The translations under genes were made by a program, and so were the position numbers. From assembly GCA_902536925.1 (NCBI GenBank), contig CACAZL010000004.1, positions 1 through 62,113 of the forward strand: a DNA stretch of 62,113 bases. Direction: 5' to 3'. The DNA comes from an uncultured Pelagibacteraceae bacterium (GTDB lineage: Bacteria > Pseudomonadota > Alphaproteobacteria > Pelagibacterales > Pelagibacteraceae). The notes beneath the pieces were generated by a model. That model was given only the letters and a program-made list of their open reading frames with translations, had not been told where the DNA came from and did no database searches. This document shows positions 53,392 to 62,113 of this stretch, piece after piece (positions within the stretch are counted from its first letter, which is position 1; each line of letters opens with the position of its first letter).

Positions 53392-54951
53392 TTAGTGATT
53401 AAAATGTCTTGTTTTGGAAAATACTAAAATAGTATTTGTTTGGTCAGCAAATTTAATAATTTCTTTATCATTTTTTGAACCTGACGGTTGAATGACTGCT
53501 GAAATTCCTGCTTGTACCAATTTTTCTATACCATCAACAAATGGGAAAAATGCATCAGATGCTGCTAAGATTTCATCGCTATCACTTATTTTCTGAAACT
53601 TATTCATTTTATCAATTGCTATTTTGCAGCTATCTAACCTACTTGGTTGACCAGAACCTATGCCTATTGTCTTGTAATCTTTTGTGATGACTATCGCATT
53701 CGATTTTACACTTCTGCATATATTAAATGCAAAAATAAGTTTGTTTAAAGTTTTATTCGTAGGTTTTAATTTTGAAACAACTCTAAAATCTTTCTTAGAA
53801 AAATGTTGAGTATCTGGATCTTGAACCAAAATAGAATTAAATTTATTGATAAAATTAAATCTAAAATTTTTTTCTATATTGCTAGAATCAATTAGCCTTA
53901 GATTTTTTTTCTTTTTTAAAAGTTTGAATGATTTTTTGTCAAATCCATTTGCAACTATTACCTCAAAAAATATTTTATTAATCTCTTTAGCTAAAGTAAT
54001 ATTTAATTTAAAGTTACATGATACAATACCACCATAGGCACTAATTGGGTCACTTTCTAAAGCCTCTTTAAAAGATTTGATTTTGTTTGAATTAATGGAA
54101 ACTCCACAAGGATTTGCATGCTTAATTATTACTACACCCTTATTTTTTGGTAAAGTTTCAGATATACTTAGGGCAGAATAAAGATCGTTATAGTTGTTAT
54201 AACTGAGTTGTTTTCCACTGATTTGAATAATTTCCTGTTTATTATTTTGCGAATATATTGCTCCTTTTTGATGAGGGTTTTCCCCATATCTTGTCTTCTC
54301 AACTAATTTCCCAGAAAAAACATTCTTAATTGGGAAAAGGTTTTTGGATTTCTGATTGAAATAATTAAAAATTTTTGATTCATAATATGCTGTTTCCATA
54401 AATGCTTCTTCAGCCAATTTTTCTCTAAATTTTAAATTCGTTGAACCTTTATTTTTATTTAATTCAATAGTTAAATCTTCATATTGTTTTGCGTTACTTA
54501 GAATAACTACATCATTATAATTTTTTGCAGCTGCTCTAACCATTGTTGGTCCTCCAATATCTATATTTTCAATTATATTTTTGTGACCAGAATTACTTAA
54601 TAAAATTTTTTCAAATGGATAAAAATTTATAATAACTAGATCTATATTTTCATAATTGTTAATTTTCATTTCTTTTTGATGTTTTTTATTCTGCCTAACA
54701 TTCAAAATCCCAGAATGAATTTTTGGATGCAATGTTTTTACTCTTCCATCTAGCAACTCTTTTGAATTTGTAAATTTAGATACTTCTAAGCATTTAAAAC
54801 CCATACTCTTAATTTTTTTGTATGTTCCACCTGAGCTTATTATTTTGATTTTATATTTTTTTAGTAAATTTAATAATGGCCTTAAATTGGATTTATCTGA
54901 CAATGAAATTAAAGCAGTTTTAATTTTTATTGTATTTTTTCGAATGCCCAT
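53392..54951 (-). CDS. purH: Bifunctional AICAR transformylase/IMP cyclohydrolase
   Basis: 519 residues. N-terminal IMP-cyclohydrolase (MGS-like) domain: ISSGGTYKKIKSMGFKCLEV, GRVKTLHPKIHSGIL; C-terminal transformylase: QLSYNNYNDLYSALSI, KHANPCGVS, SDPISAYGGIVSCN, SDAFFPFVDGIEKLVQAGI. Performs the last two steps of IMP synthesis. It overlaps the heparinase-like gene by 25 bases. Confidence 0.98.
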   Translation of the reverse strand: MGIRKNTIKIKTALISLSDKSNLRPLLNLLKKYKIKIISSGGTYKKIKSMGFKCLEVSKFTNSKELLDGRVKTLHPKIHSGILNVRQNKKHQKEMKINNYENIDLVIINFYPFEKILLSNSGHKNIIENIDIGGPTMVRAAAKNYNDVVILSNAKQYEDLTIELNKNKGSTNLKFREKLAEEAFMETAYYESKIFNYFNQKSKNLFPIKNVFSGKLVEKTRYGENPHQKGAIYSQNNKQEIIQISGKQLSYNNYNDLYSALSISETLPKNKGVVIIKHANPCGVSINSNKIKSFKEALESDPISAYGGIVSCNFKLNITLAKEINKIFFEVIVANGFDKKSFKLLKKKKNLRLIDSSNIEKNFRFNFINKFNSILVQDPDTQHFSKKDFRVVSKLKPTNKTLNKLIFAFNICRSVKSNAIVITKDYKTIGIGSGQPSRLDSCKIAIDKMNKFQKISDSDEILAASDAFFPFVDGIEKLVQAGISAVIQPSGSKNDKEIIKFADQTNTILVFSKTRHFNH

Positions 54952-56552
54952 TTAATTTCCTGAGTTATATTTTTTATTTTGCCTGATAAACATATATTTT
55001 GGTTTTCACTAGTTACATTTTTATTACCGAAATATATACCCGATTCAATATTTATAATCTCGCAATTAGTTGAAAATTTCCATCCAGAATTTTCAATTTC
55101 AATTAGTATAGTTTTGTTATCTAGAGTTTTTGTTAATTTAACACCTGGTTCCATATGAAATCTGATATCATATTTTTTTGTTTCTAACTTGTTTTTTGAA
55201 ATAACTTTATCAGTTCCTATTAATTTATTTTTTTCAACAAAATATTCTAAAGATCTTTCATGTAAAATTCCAAATTTTTTTAAAAAGCCATTATGAGATG
55301 CTTTGATTAACCAATAGTTTTTTTCATTAACAATATTTTTATCACTAATTTTCAAACCGTTTTCTAATGTTTTATAGTTTGCATTGTTTCTAAATGAACA
55401 ACTTGAATGATTATCAATTATAAGTGCAGAATGAGAGGCAGTAGATTTTGAAATTAGATTTAATTTGTTTTTATAATCCTGAAAGTAACCAGAATTTGAA
55501 ATGAGTTTTTTATCTTTGTAGAAGAATTCAAATGAAAGAGCTCCACTTTGATAGTTATGTGAAAAAGTTTTTTGGGGTGAATTTCCAACATCCATTGCAA
55601 GAATACAATTTTTGTTTTTTAAAATGGCATATCCTCCTACTTCATTATTTGAATTTTCAAACTTATATTTATAAAGCGAAAGATATTTATTAAATTCCTT
55701 TAAATCATTTTGATGATTCCCATTGAATAGTAAACTTTGTTCGATTTTAGAAAAAATAGAATAAGATTTTCCTAGATAGAAAATTATCTCATCAAGGTAC
55801 TCAGGTATATCATTAAAAGATTCCTTTAATAATTCTCTAACAAGAACAAAATATTTTAAATAAAAATTTAATTGCCTGATACTTCTCGTTTTTGGAAAAT
55901 ACTCATCGTCAAACGAATTAATAATAATTTTTCTCATTAATTCTAATCCATAATTTAAAAATTTTTCATTTGCGTATGATAATCCTGTAATTATTATTGC
56001 TATACAGCCTAATAATTTATCATTAACAGATGGAGATTTGCTTATTTCATTTATTAAATGATTAATCTGTTTATTTACAGAAAAATTAAATTTATTTTTA
56101 TATTTAGTATCACTTTCATCATAAGATAATTTAGAGTTTGCAATCCAAGATATTAGTCTCTTTGATAAAATATCTGTTTGCCATGTTAATGAATTATAAC
56201 TTTGATTTTTTTCAATCCATTTAATAATTATTGATTGTGTAATACTTGGGGAAGATTTTAAATCAATACTAAATAACCAATAAAAATTATTTAGTTTATT
56301 GAGGTTATTACTAGTTAATAATTCACTTTCCCAAATATTATCTTTATCTAGTTCTTCGATTTTAATTTTTTTTTTATCATATTTAACTAAGCAGCTTAAA
56401 ATACTTAGACTTGGTCTATAAGAAATGTTGCTTATCTCAATTTTTGAAATTTTATTATTATAAAACCTTGATTTTAAGTATAAATTTCTTATTTGATTTT
56501 TAGTGTAGTAAAAAAATTCATTTATTAAAATTAAAGAATTTTTTAAATACAT
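54927..56552 (-). CDS. Heparinase II/III-family protein
   Basis: 541 residues. Helical toroid first (LTWQTDILSKRLISWIANSK), then the family's beta-sandwich domain with SHNYQSGALSFEFFYK and STASHSALIIDNHSSCSF, the alphaproteobacterial variant of the H-x-H-x-D type motif. It lies between rpe and purH, its usual alphaproteobacterial address. The substrate is unknown; a role in the cell envelope is as likely as polysaccharide use. Confidence 0.85.
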   Translation of the reverse strand: MYLKNSLILINEFFYYTKNQIRNLYLKSRFYNNKISKIEISNISYRPSLSILSCLVKYDKKKIKIEELDKDNIWESELLTSNNLNKLNNFYWLFSIDLKSSPSITQSIIIKWIEKNQSYNSLTWQTDILSKRLISWIANSKLSYDESDTKYKNKFNFSVNKQINHLINEISKSPSVNDKLLGCIAIIITGLSYANEKFLNYGLELMRKIIINSFDDEYFPKTRSIRQLNFYLKYFVLVRELLKESFNDIPEYLDEIIFYLGKSYSIFSKIEQSLLFNGNHQNDLKEFNKYLSLYKYKFENSNNEVGGYAILKNKNCILAMDVGNSPQKTFSHNYQSGALSFEFFYKDKKLISNSGYFQDYKNKLNLISKSTASHSALIIDNHSSCSFRNNANYKTLENGLKISDKNIVNEKNYWLIKASHNGFLKKFGILHERSLEYFVEKNKLIGTDKVISKNKLETKKYDIRFHMEPGVKLTKTLDNKTILIEIENSGWKFSTNCEIINIESGIYFGNKNVTSENQNICLSGKIKNITQEIKWAFEKIQ

Positions 56553-56553
56553 C

Positions 56554-57213
56554 TTACATTGATTTTAGAGTTTCTATATTTTTTTTAATATCACCATTGT
56601 TTTCTTTGAATATTGTTGTTCCAGAAACTAATATATTTGCTCCCGCTGATATAACCTTTTTTGAATTAGAGAAATTTATTCCACCATCAACTTCAATATC
56701 AAATTTTAAGTTATTATCTTTTTTTATTTGATATAGTTTTTTAATTTTTTCAATGACTTCTGGTATAAATTTTTGACCACCAAAACCGGGATATACACTC
56801 ATAATTAAAACTAAATCTATTTCTTTTAATAATTTTTCAATGACACTTACTTCCGTATTTGGATTTAAAGAAATGCCTACTTTTTTCTTTAATTGTTTTA
56901 TAAGTTTAATCGACTCAATCAAATTGTCGGTTGCTTCAGGGTGAATTGTTATTATATCAGATCCTGCTTCAGCAAAATTTTTTATATATTTATGAACTGG
57001 TGAGATCATTAAATGTACATCAAAAGGTAATTTTGTATAATTTCTAAGTGTTTTTATCACTGGAGGACCAATTGTAATATTGGGAACAAAATGCCCATCC
57101 ATTACATCGACATGAATTAAGTCAGCGCCACCATCTTCTAATCTTTTAATTTCCTCACCTAATTGGCTAAAATCTGCTGAAAGTATTGAAGGCGAAATTT
57201 GTATATTTTTCAT
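56554..57213 (-). CDS. rpe: Ribulose-phosphate 3-epimerase
   Basis: 219 residues. ISPSILSADFSQLGEEIK at the N terminus, DLIHVDVMDGHFVPNITIG with the metal-binding residues, FDVHLMI, MSVYPGFGGQKFIPEV, and IEVDGGINFSN. Interconverts ribulose- and xylulose-5-phosphate in the pentose phosphate pathway. One base before the heparinase-like gene. Confidence 0.98.
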   Translation of the reverse strand: MKNIQISPSILSADFSQLGEEIKRLEDGGADLIHVDVMDGHFVPNITIGPPVIKTLRNYTKLPFDVHLMISPVHKYIKNFAEAGSDIITIHPEATDNLIESIKLIKQLKKKVGISLNPNTEVSVIEKLLKEIDLVLIMSVYPGFGGQKFIPEVIEKIKKLYQIKKDNNLKFDIEVDGGINFSNSKKVISAGANILVSGTTIFKENNGDIKKNIETLKSM

Positions 57214-57260
57214 TAATAAATAAAAACTAGTACTATCAATTTTTGAATATATTTGAATTA

Positions 57261-57596
57261 TTATTTACCAAATATTTTATAAATTTCCGCAGCTATTTCA
57301 CTTTCTAATGGAAACGATAACATTCCCATAACAGAATAACCCATTAAATAAGGCATTAAATAAAATCTAAACATATAAAAAAACCACGCTACATAAAGTG
57401 GAACTAATGGTCCTATAATGAAACTAGGAGTTATGAATTTAAAAATTTTAATAATTGGGTTTGTGTATTTTACAAATACTTTCATAAAAAAGAATTCAGA
57501 ATCTTCTTTTTGAAAAATATTCATTGCAGATCTTCCAATTAAAGTCCACATAATGATACCTAAAATGTAGTCTATTACTAAAATATATAAAGGCAT
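57261..57596 (-). CDS. Small inner-membrane protein, YggT-like
   Basis: 111 residues with about three membrane segments. The central YTNPIIKIFKFITPSFI resembles the TxPxxxPxRxxIP segment of YggT proteins between two helices, but with Lys/Phe in place of the usual Arg/Pro, so the assignment is tentative. Just beyond the terminator of the symporter operon and 47 bases before rpe. Confidence 0.55.
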   Translation of the reverse strand: MPLYILVIDYILGIIMWTLIGRSAMNIFQKEDSEFFFMKVFVKYTNPIIKIFKFITPSFIIGPLVPLYVAWFFYMFRFYLMPYLMGYSVMGMLSFPLESEIAAEIYKIFGK

Positions 57597-57603
57597 TTAT
57601 CTG

Positions 57604-57635
57604 AAAAAAAAGGGGGCGGATACCGCCCCCAAAAA
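57604..57635 (-). terminator. Rho-independent terminator of the symporter operon
   Basis: Perfect stem GGGGGCGG (57612-57619), 3-base loop, CCGCCCCC (57623-57630), with eight T on the minus-strand 3' side (57604-57611). It directly follows the symporter stop. A run of five A on the other side makes it partly usable in the reverse direction. Confidence 0.93.
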
Positions 57636-57642
57636 GTTTAAT

Positions 57643-59481
57643 TTAGTGTTGCTTACCAAGTATTGTCTTACCTGATGGAACACGAACTTCGTCTACCATT
57701 TGCTGTGTAGCTTTATCTGGTTCTTCAGTCATTAAACTTACTACAACCATTACAACTAAACAGACCGACGCTCCGATTATACCGAAACGTAAATGGTCAA
57801 TACCTAACCAAGGCGCATTACCCATAAACTTAGGATAAACATAAATTAGATAAGCTGTTCCTGATGCAAGACCTGCTATCATACCTGCGATTGCTCCTTG
57901 TCGTGTTGCTCTCTTCCACCATACACCAAGTATTAATGGGAAGAACAATCCTGACATTGCAAAGTCAAATGCCCAAGCAACTGCACCAAGGATACTAGTG
58001 ATCCTCATCGATGCAATATATGCTCCAGCGGCACCAATAACTATTAGAAGTGCTCTAGCAACTAACAATCTTTTTCTTACATCCGCTTTTGGATCAATGA
58101 TTTTGTAATAGATATCATGTGATAAAGCGTTAGCGATAGCAAGAATTAGACCGTCAGCAGTTGACATGGCAGCAGCCATTCCTCCTGCAGCAACTAGTCC
58201 AGAGATTACGTATGGTAATCCAGCAACCTCAGGAGTTGCTAGTACAACTACGTCACCTCTCATAAACCATTCATTTAACTGAAGAATACCATCTCCGTTA
58301 AAGTCTGCTATGAAGGCTTGTTTTACATTAATCCATGCATTTACCCACTCAATTTGCATAATTTCAGCAATTGGTTTTCCAATAATACCTGTTGGTAAGT
58401 TTGGATCTATTAGTGAGATTTTGGATAATGTTGCAAGCATTGGCGCTGAAGTATAAAGCAATGCAATAAAGAATAGTGACCATGCCACTGATTTTCTTGC
58501 AGCTTTAACACTTGGAGTAGTGAAGTATCTCATTAAAATGTGTGGTAAAGAAGCTGTTCCTACCATCATACATAGTGCTAATGAAATAAATTTCCATGCA
58601 GCCATTCCACCTTCTGGCACACCTGCGTGTGACACAGCGATAGATTTTAGACCACCTGGTACACCTGCAGCTTTAATATCTGCAGCAGCATTTTTAACTA
58701 ATCCAAATTGCGATTCAAGTGCACCTAATCTAGCTACTTCCTCACCTAACATAAAGTGTGGAAAGAAACCAAATCCTGATTTGTTACTAATCCAGAATAC
58801 TGGAATTAGATAAGCAATAATCAATACTATGTATTGAGCAACCTGTGTCCAAGTTACCGCTCTCATTCCGCCTAGCATTGAACAAAGTAAAATACTTACT
58901 AGTCCAACCCAAACTCCTAATTCAAATGGAATACTTAGTGCTCTTGATGCGATTGTTCCTGTTGCGTTAATTTGAGCTGTTACATAAGTGAAAGATGCCA
59001 ATGTTAAAACAACTACGGCACAGAACCTTGCGAAGTTTCCGCCATATCTTGTTCCAATGAAATCTGGCACAGTATAACATCCAAATTTTCTTAAGTATGG
59101 TGCTAAAAGTGATGATACTAAAACGTATCCCCCAGTCCATCCGACTAAGAAAGCCATATAAGTATAACCACCAAAGTAAATACCACCAGCCATTGCAACG
59201 AATGAAGCACCTGACATCCAGTCAGCTGCAGTAGCCATTCCGTTAAATACTGTTGGTACCTGTCTTCCAGCAACATAATAAGCATCGACCTGTACAGTTC
59301 TAGATAGATATCCAATTATGGCATATATACAAACTGTAAAGGCGACAAACAAAATACCAATTGTTTTTGCGGTCATACCTGCTTGCTCTGCTATTGCCAT
59401 CAAAATGATGAATATAAAGAAGCCCCCAGTATATGTTCCGTAAATTTTTGGTAGGTTGTCAATAAAATTGCCTTTAAACAT
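57643..59481 (-). CDS. actP: Sodium/solute symporter large subunit (acetate permease ActP-like, VC_2705 type)
   Basis: 612 residues, about 13 membrane helices. SSS-family features: YVAGRQVPTVFNGMATAADW (key AADWMSGASF), GGYTYMAFLVGWTGGYVL, TVPDFIGTRYGG, and SGLVAAGGMAAAMSTADGLI. With the small subunit encoded upstream (stop/start overlap TAATG) and acs close by, acetate or another short monocarboxylate is the best substrate guess. A GGAGGA ribosome-binding site lies inside the upstream gene's end. Confidence 0.9.
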   Translation of the reverse strand: MFKGNFIDNLPKIYGTYTGGFFIFIILMAIAEQAGMTAKTIGILFVAFTVCIYAIIGYLSRTVQVDAYYVAGRQVPTVFNGMATAADWMSGASFVAMAGGIYFGGYTYMAFLVGWTGGYVLVSSLLAPYLRKFGCYTVPDFIGTRYGGNFARFCAVVVLTLASFTYVTAQINATGTIASRALSIPFELGVWVGLVSILLCSMLGGMRAVTWTQVAQYIVLIIAYLIPVFWISNKSGFGFFPHFMLGEEVARLGALESQFGLVKNAAADIKAAGVPGGLKSIAVSHAGVPEGGMAAWKFISLALCMMVGTASLPHILMRYFTTPSVKAARKSVAWSLFFIALLYTSAPMLATLSKISLIDPNLPTGIIGKPIAEIMQIEWVNAWINVKQAFIADFNGDGILQLNEWFMRGDVVVLATPEVAGLPYVISGLVAAGGMAAAMSTADGLILAIANALSHDIYYKIIDPKADVRKRLLVARALLIVIGAAGAYIASMRITSILGAVAWAFDFAMSGLFFPLILGVWWKRATRQGAIAGMIAGLASGTAYLIYVYPKFMGNAPWLGIDHLRFGIIGASVCLVVMVVVSLMTEEPDKATQQMVDEVRVPSGKTILGKQH

Positions 59482-59738
59482 TAATCATCCTCCTTTTCGG
59501 TAAAACCAAACTCTTCATCGATTTTTTCCTGTCTATTTGCAAACCAAAAAATTAGGACCACAAATGCAATGATGGAACCTTGCGCACACATGTAGTACGC
59601 TAATGGATATCCCATAAAACTTGAAGTGTTTAGGTCAGAACCAAACATGAAGATCAGATAACCGAAAACAAACCAAATAATTAATGTAATTATCATTAAT
59701 CCTTTGGTTTTTTCCCAGTGCTTTTCTTTGTTTGACAT
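59481..59738 (-). CDS. Sodium/solute symporter small subunit (DUF4212)
   Basis: 85 residues with two membrane helices (MIITLIIWFVFGYLIFMFG and AYYMCAQGSIIAFVVLIFW) and the family's HWEKTKGL start and FGFTEKEDD end. Always found beside the large subunit. A strong GGGAGG ribosome-binding site precedes it, rare among genes here, suggesting high expression. Confidence 0.93.
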   Translation of the reverse strand: MSNKEKHWEKTKGLMIITLIIWFVFGYLIFMFGSDLNTSSFMGYPLAYYMCAQGSIIAFVVLIFWFANRQEKIDEEFGFTEKEDD

Positions 59739-59849
59739 TATTTTAATCCTCCCTATAGGTTAAAGATATAATTCATACTCATTTAATGTGATAATTAAAG
59801 GGTAAAAAATGGCATATATTTATAGCAAAAGTAGTAATATCGGTTCTAA
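59739..59849. promoter_or_regulatory. Divergent intergenic region upstream of the symporter operon
   Basis: 111 bases. On the minus strand it holds the GGGAGG ribosome-binding site of the symporter small subunit just above the start codon, and an AT-rich stretch that must contain its promoter. On the plus strand it precedes the 209-residue unknown gene. I could not pick out a convincing -35/-10 pair. Confidence 0.4.
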
Positions 59850-60479
59850 ATGGGCATTAAATACAAATTAAAGCTCAAAGATTTGAAATTTGAGTATTTA
59901 AAGGAATATTTCATTCCATTCTTAAAATATTTCAAAAAAACAAAAAAAATCGAAAATTATTCTGATTTAAAAGAATTCATTCAAAAAAAATCTGCATGGG
60001 TAAGCCAAGTTACTCTATATGGATATCTTAAAACAAGAATGGGAGCAAAATATGTATTGATGTTTGAAGATGAGATATTTTTAGGATCTATTAACAAAGC
60101 TAAATGGAACATCTACTCAGTTGCTTTACAAGATCTTACATTTTATGCGATTTCTTTTTTAAAAAATATTAGAAATCAACATGATACTGAAAAAGCAAAT
60201 GAAATTTATTTTGAAATTTTAGATAATGAACTTCAAAAAAATGAAATGCCAAATGAAATATATGAAAATGCAAAAAAAAAATTTCTTGAGAGATATCAAA
60301 ACATTAATTGGAATAAGTACCATGAGTCATTACCTTTTAATACTAGTGCTTTATCTTTATATGAATGGTCACCAATAGCTGAAGAGTTAAAATCTTTAGA
60401 CAAAAAAATAGTTTTAAATTCTATGATTCTGAAATGGGATAATGTTAAAAAGGAATTTATTGAATTAATAAATTTTTAA
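59850..60479 (+). CDS. Conserved hypothetical protein
   Basis: 209 residues, soluble, charged, no signal peptide or membrane segment. No family recognised. The segment [20 protein letters not shown] followed by a helical region ([20 protein letters not shown]) looks like a conserved fold, and [15 protein letters not shown] lies near the end. It runs opposite to its neighbours, between the symporter genes and acs, with its stop overlapping acs by 4 bases, so a link to acetate use is possible but unproven. Confidence 0.7.
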   Translation: MGIKYKLKLKDLKFEYLKEYFIPFLKYFKKTKKIENYSDLKEFIQKKSAWVSQVTLYGYLKTRMGAKYVLMFEDEIFLGSINKAKWNIYSVALQDLTFYAISFLKNIRNQHDTEKANEIYFEILDNELQKNEMPNEIYENAKKKFLERYQNINWNKYHESLPFNTSALSLYEWSPIAEELKSLDKKIVLNSMILKWDNVKKEFIELINF

Positions 60480-62113
60480 GTATTTTTTCTATTTTCAACT
60501 AAACTTTTTACAACACTTGGATCTGCCAAGGTAGTTGTATCACCTAATTGATCATGTTCATTTGCAGCAATTTTTCTAAGTATTCTTCTCATGATCTTAC
60601 CCGACCTAGTTTTTGGAAGACCAGGAGAAAATTGAATTAGATCCGGAGTAGCTATTGGACCAATTTGTTTTCTAACCCACAGCTTTAAATCTCTCTCTAA
60701 ATCTAAAGTTGATTTTTCTCCCACATTCAAAGTAACGTAACAATACAAACCATTACCTTTAATATCATGTGGATATCCAACCACAGCAGCCTCAGCAACT
60801 TTTGGATGAGCTACAAAAGCACTTTCTATTTCGGCAGTTCCAAGATTATGTCCTGAAACAATAATTACATCATCAACTCTTCCTGTAATCCAGTAATATC
60901 CATCTTTATCTCTTCTGCATCCATCTCCTGTAAAATATTTTCCGTCAAATTGAGAAAAATAAGTATCAATAAATCTTTGATGATCACCGTAAACTGTCCG
61001 CATCTGACCGGGCCAAGATTGTGCAATACATAATCGACCTTCAGCTTCTCCTTTTAAAACTTTTCCATCTTTACTAACTATTACTGGTTTAATTCCATAA
61101 AATGGTTTTGTTGCTGAACCTGGTTTTAAATTTATAGCACCTGTTTGAGGACTGATTAATATTCCACCCGTTTCCGTTTGCCACCAAGTATCAACAATTG
61201 GGCAGTTCGAATCTCCAACAGTTTTATAATACCACTCCCATGCTTCTGGGTTGATTGGTTCGCCCACGGTTCCTAATAATTTCAGTGATTTTCTTGATGT
61301 TTTTTTAACAGGCTTATCACCTTCTCTCATTAAAGCTCTTATTGCTGTTGGTGCTGTATAAAAAATATTCACTTTATATTTATCAACGATCTGCCACCAT
61401 CTTGAACTATCAGGATAAGTTGGAATTCCCTCAAACATTATTGTTGTTGCTCCATTTGATAATGGTCCATAAATAATATAGCTATGACCAGTTACCCAAC
61501 CTATGTCAGCTGTACACCAATAAATATCTTTAGGTTTATAATTGAATATATACTGATGAGTCATTGATGCGTAAACCATATACCCTCCAGTTGTATGCAT
61601 CACCCCTTTCGGTTTTCCTGTTGATCCCGAAGTATATAAAATAAATAAAGGATCTTCTGCATTCATTTCTTCGGGTTCACATTTATTTGAAACTTTTTTT
61701 GTTAACTCGTGGTACCAAACATCTCTCCGTTCATCCCAATTTATTCTATTGCCTGTTCTTTTTACAACAACACATTTTTTTACGTTTGGGCAATTTACTA
61801 AAGCCTCATCAGCTATTGATTTTAATGGGATTATTTTTCCACCTCTTACACCTTCATCAGCTGTAATTAGATAATCAGACTCGCAATCGTTTATTCTTCC
61901 AGAAATACTATCTGGAGAAAATCCTCCAAAGATTATTGAATGCACCGCTCCTATTCTTGCACACGCCAACATTGTATATGCAAGTTCTGGTATCATAGTT
62001 AAATAGATTGTTACTCTATCACCTTTTTTAACCCCTAATTCTTTAAGACCATTTGCAGCTTTAGAAACTTCTTTGTGTAATTCTTTGTAGGAAATTTTCT
62101 TTTGAACTTTTGG
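60476..62113 (-). CDS. acs: Acetyl-CoA synthetase (5' partial)
   Basis: 545 codons in view; the frame stays open to the last base of the window, so about 100 N-terminal residues are missing. AMP-binding motif [49 protein letters not shown], and the C-terminal [15 protein letters not shown] with the Lys usually controlled by acetylation. Makes acetyl-CoA from acetate, ATP and CoA. Near the ActP-like symporter genes, forming an uptake-plus-activation module. Confidence 0.97.
   Translation of the reverse strand, partial: PKVQKKISYKELHKEVSKAANGLKELGVKKGDRVTIYLTMIPELAYTMLACARIGAVHSIIFGGFSPDSISGRINDCESDYLITADEGVRGGKIIPLKSIADEALVNCPNVKKCVVVKRTGNRINWDERRDVWYHELTKKVSNKCEPEEMNAEDPLFILYTSGSTGKPKGVMHTTGGYMVYASMTHQYIFNYKPKDIYWCTADIGWVTGHSYIIYGPLSNGATTIMFEGIPTYPDSSRWWQIVDKYKVNIFYTAPTAIRALMREGDKPVKKTSRKSLKLLGTVGEPINPEAWEWYYKTVGDSNCPIVDTWWQTETGGILISPQTGAINLKPGSATKPFYGIKPVIVSKDGKVLKGEAEGRLCIAQSWPGQMRTVYGDHQRFIDTYFSQFDGKYFTGDGCRRDKDGYYWITGRVDDVIIVSGHNLGTAEIESAFVAHPKVAEAAVVGYPHDIKGNGLYCYVTLNVGEKSTLDLERDLKLWVRKQIGPIATPDLIQFSPGLPKTRSGKIMRRILRKIAANEHDQLGDTTTLADPSVVKSLVENRKNT

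Overview
The window looks like part of a SAR11 (Pelagibacterales, Candidatus Pelagibacter type) chromosome. It is very AT-rich, proteins are rich in Lys/Asn/Ile, and by my tally of the gaps about 97% of the bases are coding. Many neighbours share start/stop bases (TAATG, TGATG, ATGA, GTGA). Gene order is the classic alphaproteobacterial origin region: leuS-lptE-holA / parB-parA-rsmG-mnmG-mnmE / rho-hemJ-hemH-hemE / origin / ppsR-maf-aroE-coaE-dnaQ / secB-fxsA / tim44-like-smr / hslUV / hisBHAFE. I see no insertion sequences, prophage, CRISPR arrays or rRNA genes, and one tRNA.

Layout. 1-5 kb: tail of a hybrid malic enzyme, then a BON lipoprotein, rsmI, an LpoA-like lipoprotein/binding protein and rdgB. 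5-12 kb: heat-shock operon grpE-dnaK-dnaJ running into a methyltransferase, dapB, nth and a PfkB kinase, with a tiny ArfA ribosome-rescue gene (11934-12050) squeezed between converging genes. 12-15 kb: orphan winged-helix regulator, L,D-transpeptidase, YggS, a degenerate ThiE-like protein and a major porin. 15-30 kb: DUF3576 lipoprotein, leuS, lptE, holA, the partition genes with two parS sites inside rsmG and mnmG, tRNA-modification genes, a sulfotransferase, rho and three heme genes. 30334-30616: the probable replication origin, where the coding strand flips. 30-43.7 kb: PpsR, Maf, AroE, SDR, CoaE, DnaQ, SecB, FxsA, Tim44-like, Smr, HslUV and the histidine genes, the latter interrupted by two secreted proteins (an alginate-lyase-like protein and a SHOCT protein). 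43.7-49 kb: a TRAP transporter, a type IV pilin, and HIT, GNAT and LolA proteins. 49-57 kb: FtsK, a degenerate UbiH-type protein, a Lon-N protein, tRNA-Gly(GCC), PhhB, PurH, heparinase-like, Rpe. 57-62 kb: an acetate-uptake module, a two-subunit sodium/solute symporter plus acetyl-CoA synthetase (cut by the window end).

How it fits together: most of the window is housekeeping (replication start and segregation, translation quality control, protein folding, heme, histidine). The nutritional side is a TRAP importer for an organic acid-like substrate and acetate uptake/activation, suiting an oligotrophic marine heterotroph living on small dissolved organics. I did not find a wholly new multi-gene system. 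The best leads are the secreted gene pair inside the his cluster, the cysteine-rich pilin with an EF-hand-like loop, several enzyme-family members that have lost catalytic motifs (receiver domain, ThiE, UbiH), an unusual Nth iron-sulfur cysteine pattern, and heat-shock-type promoters abutting start codons.
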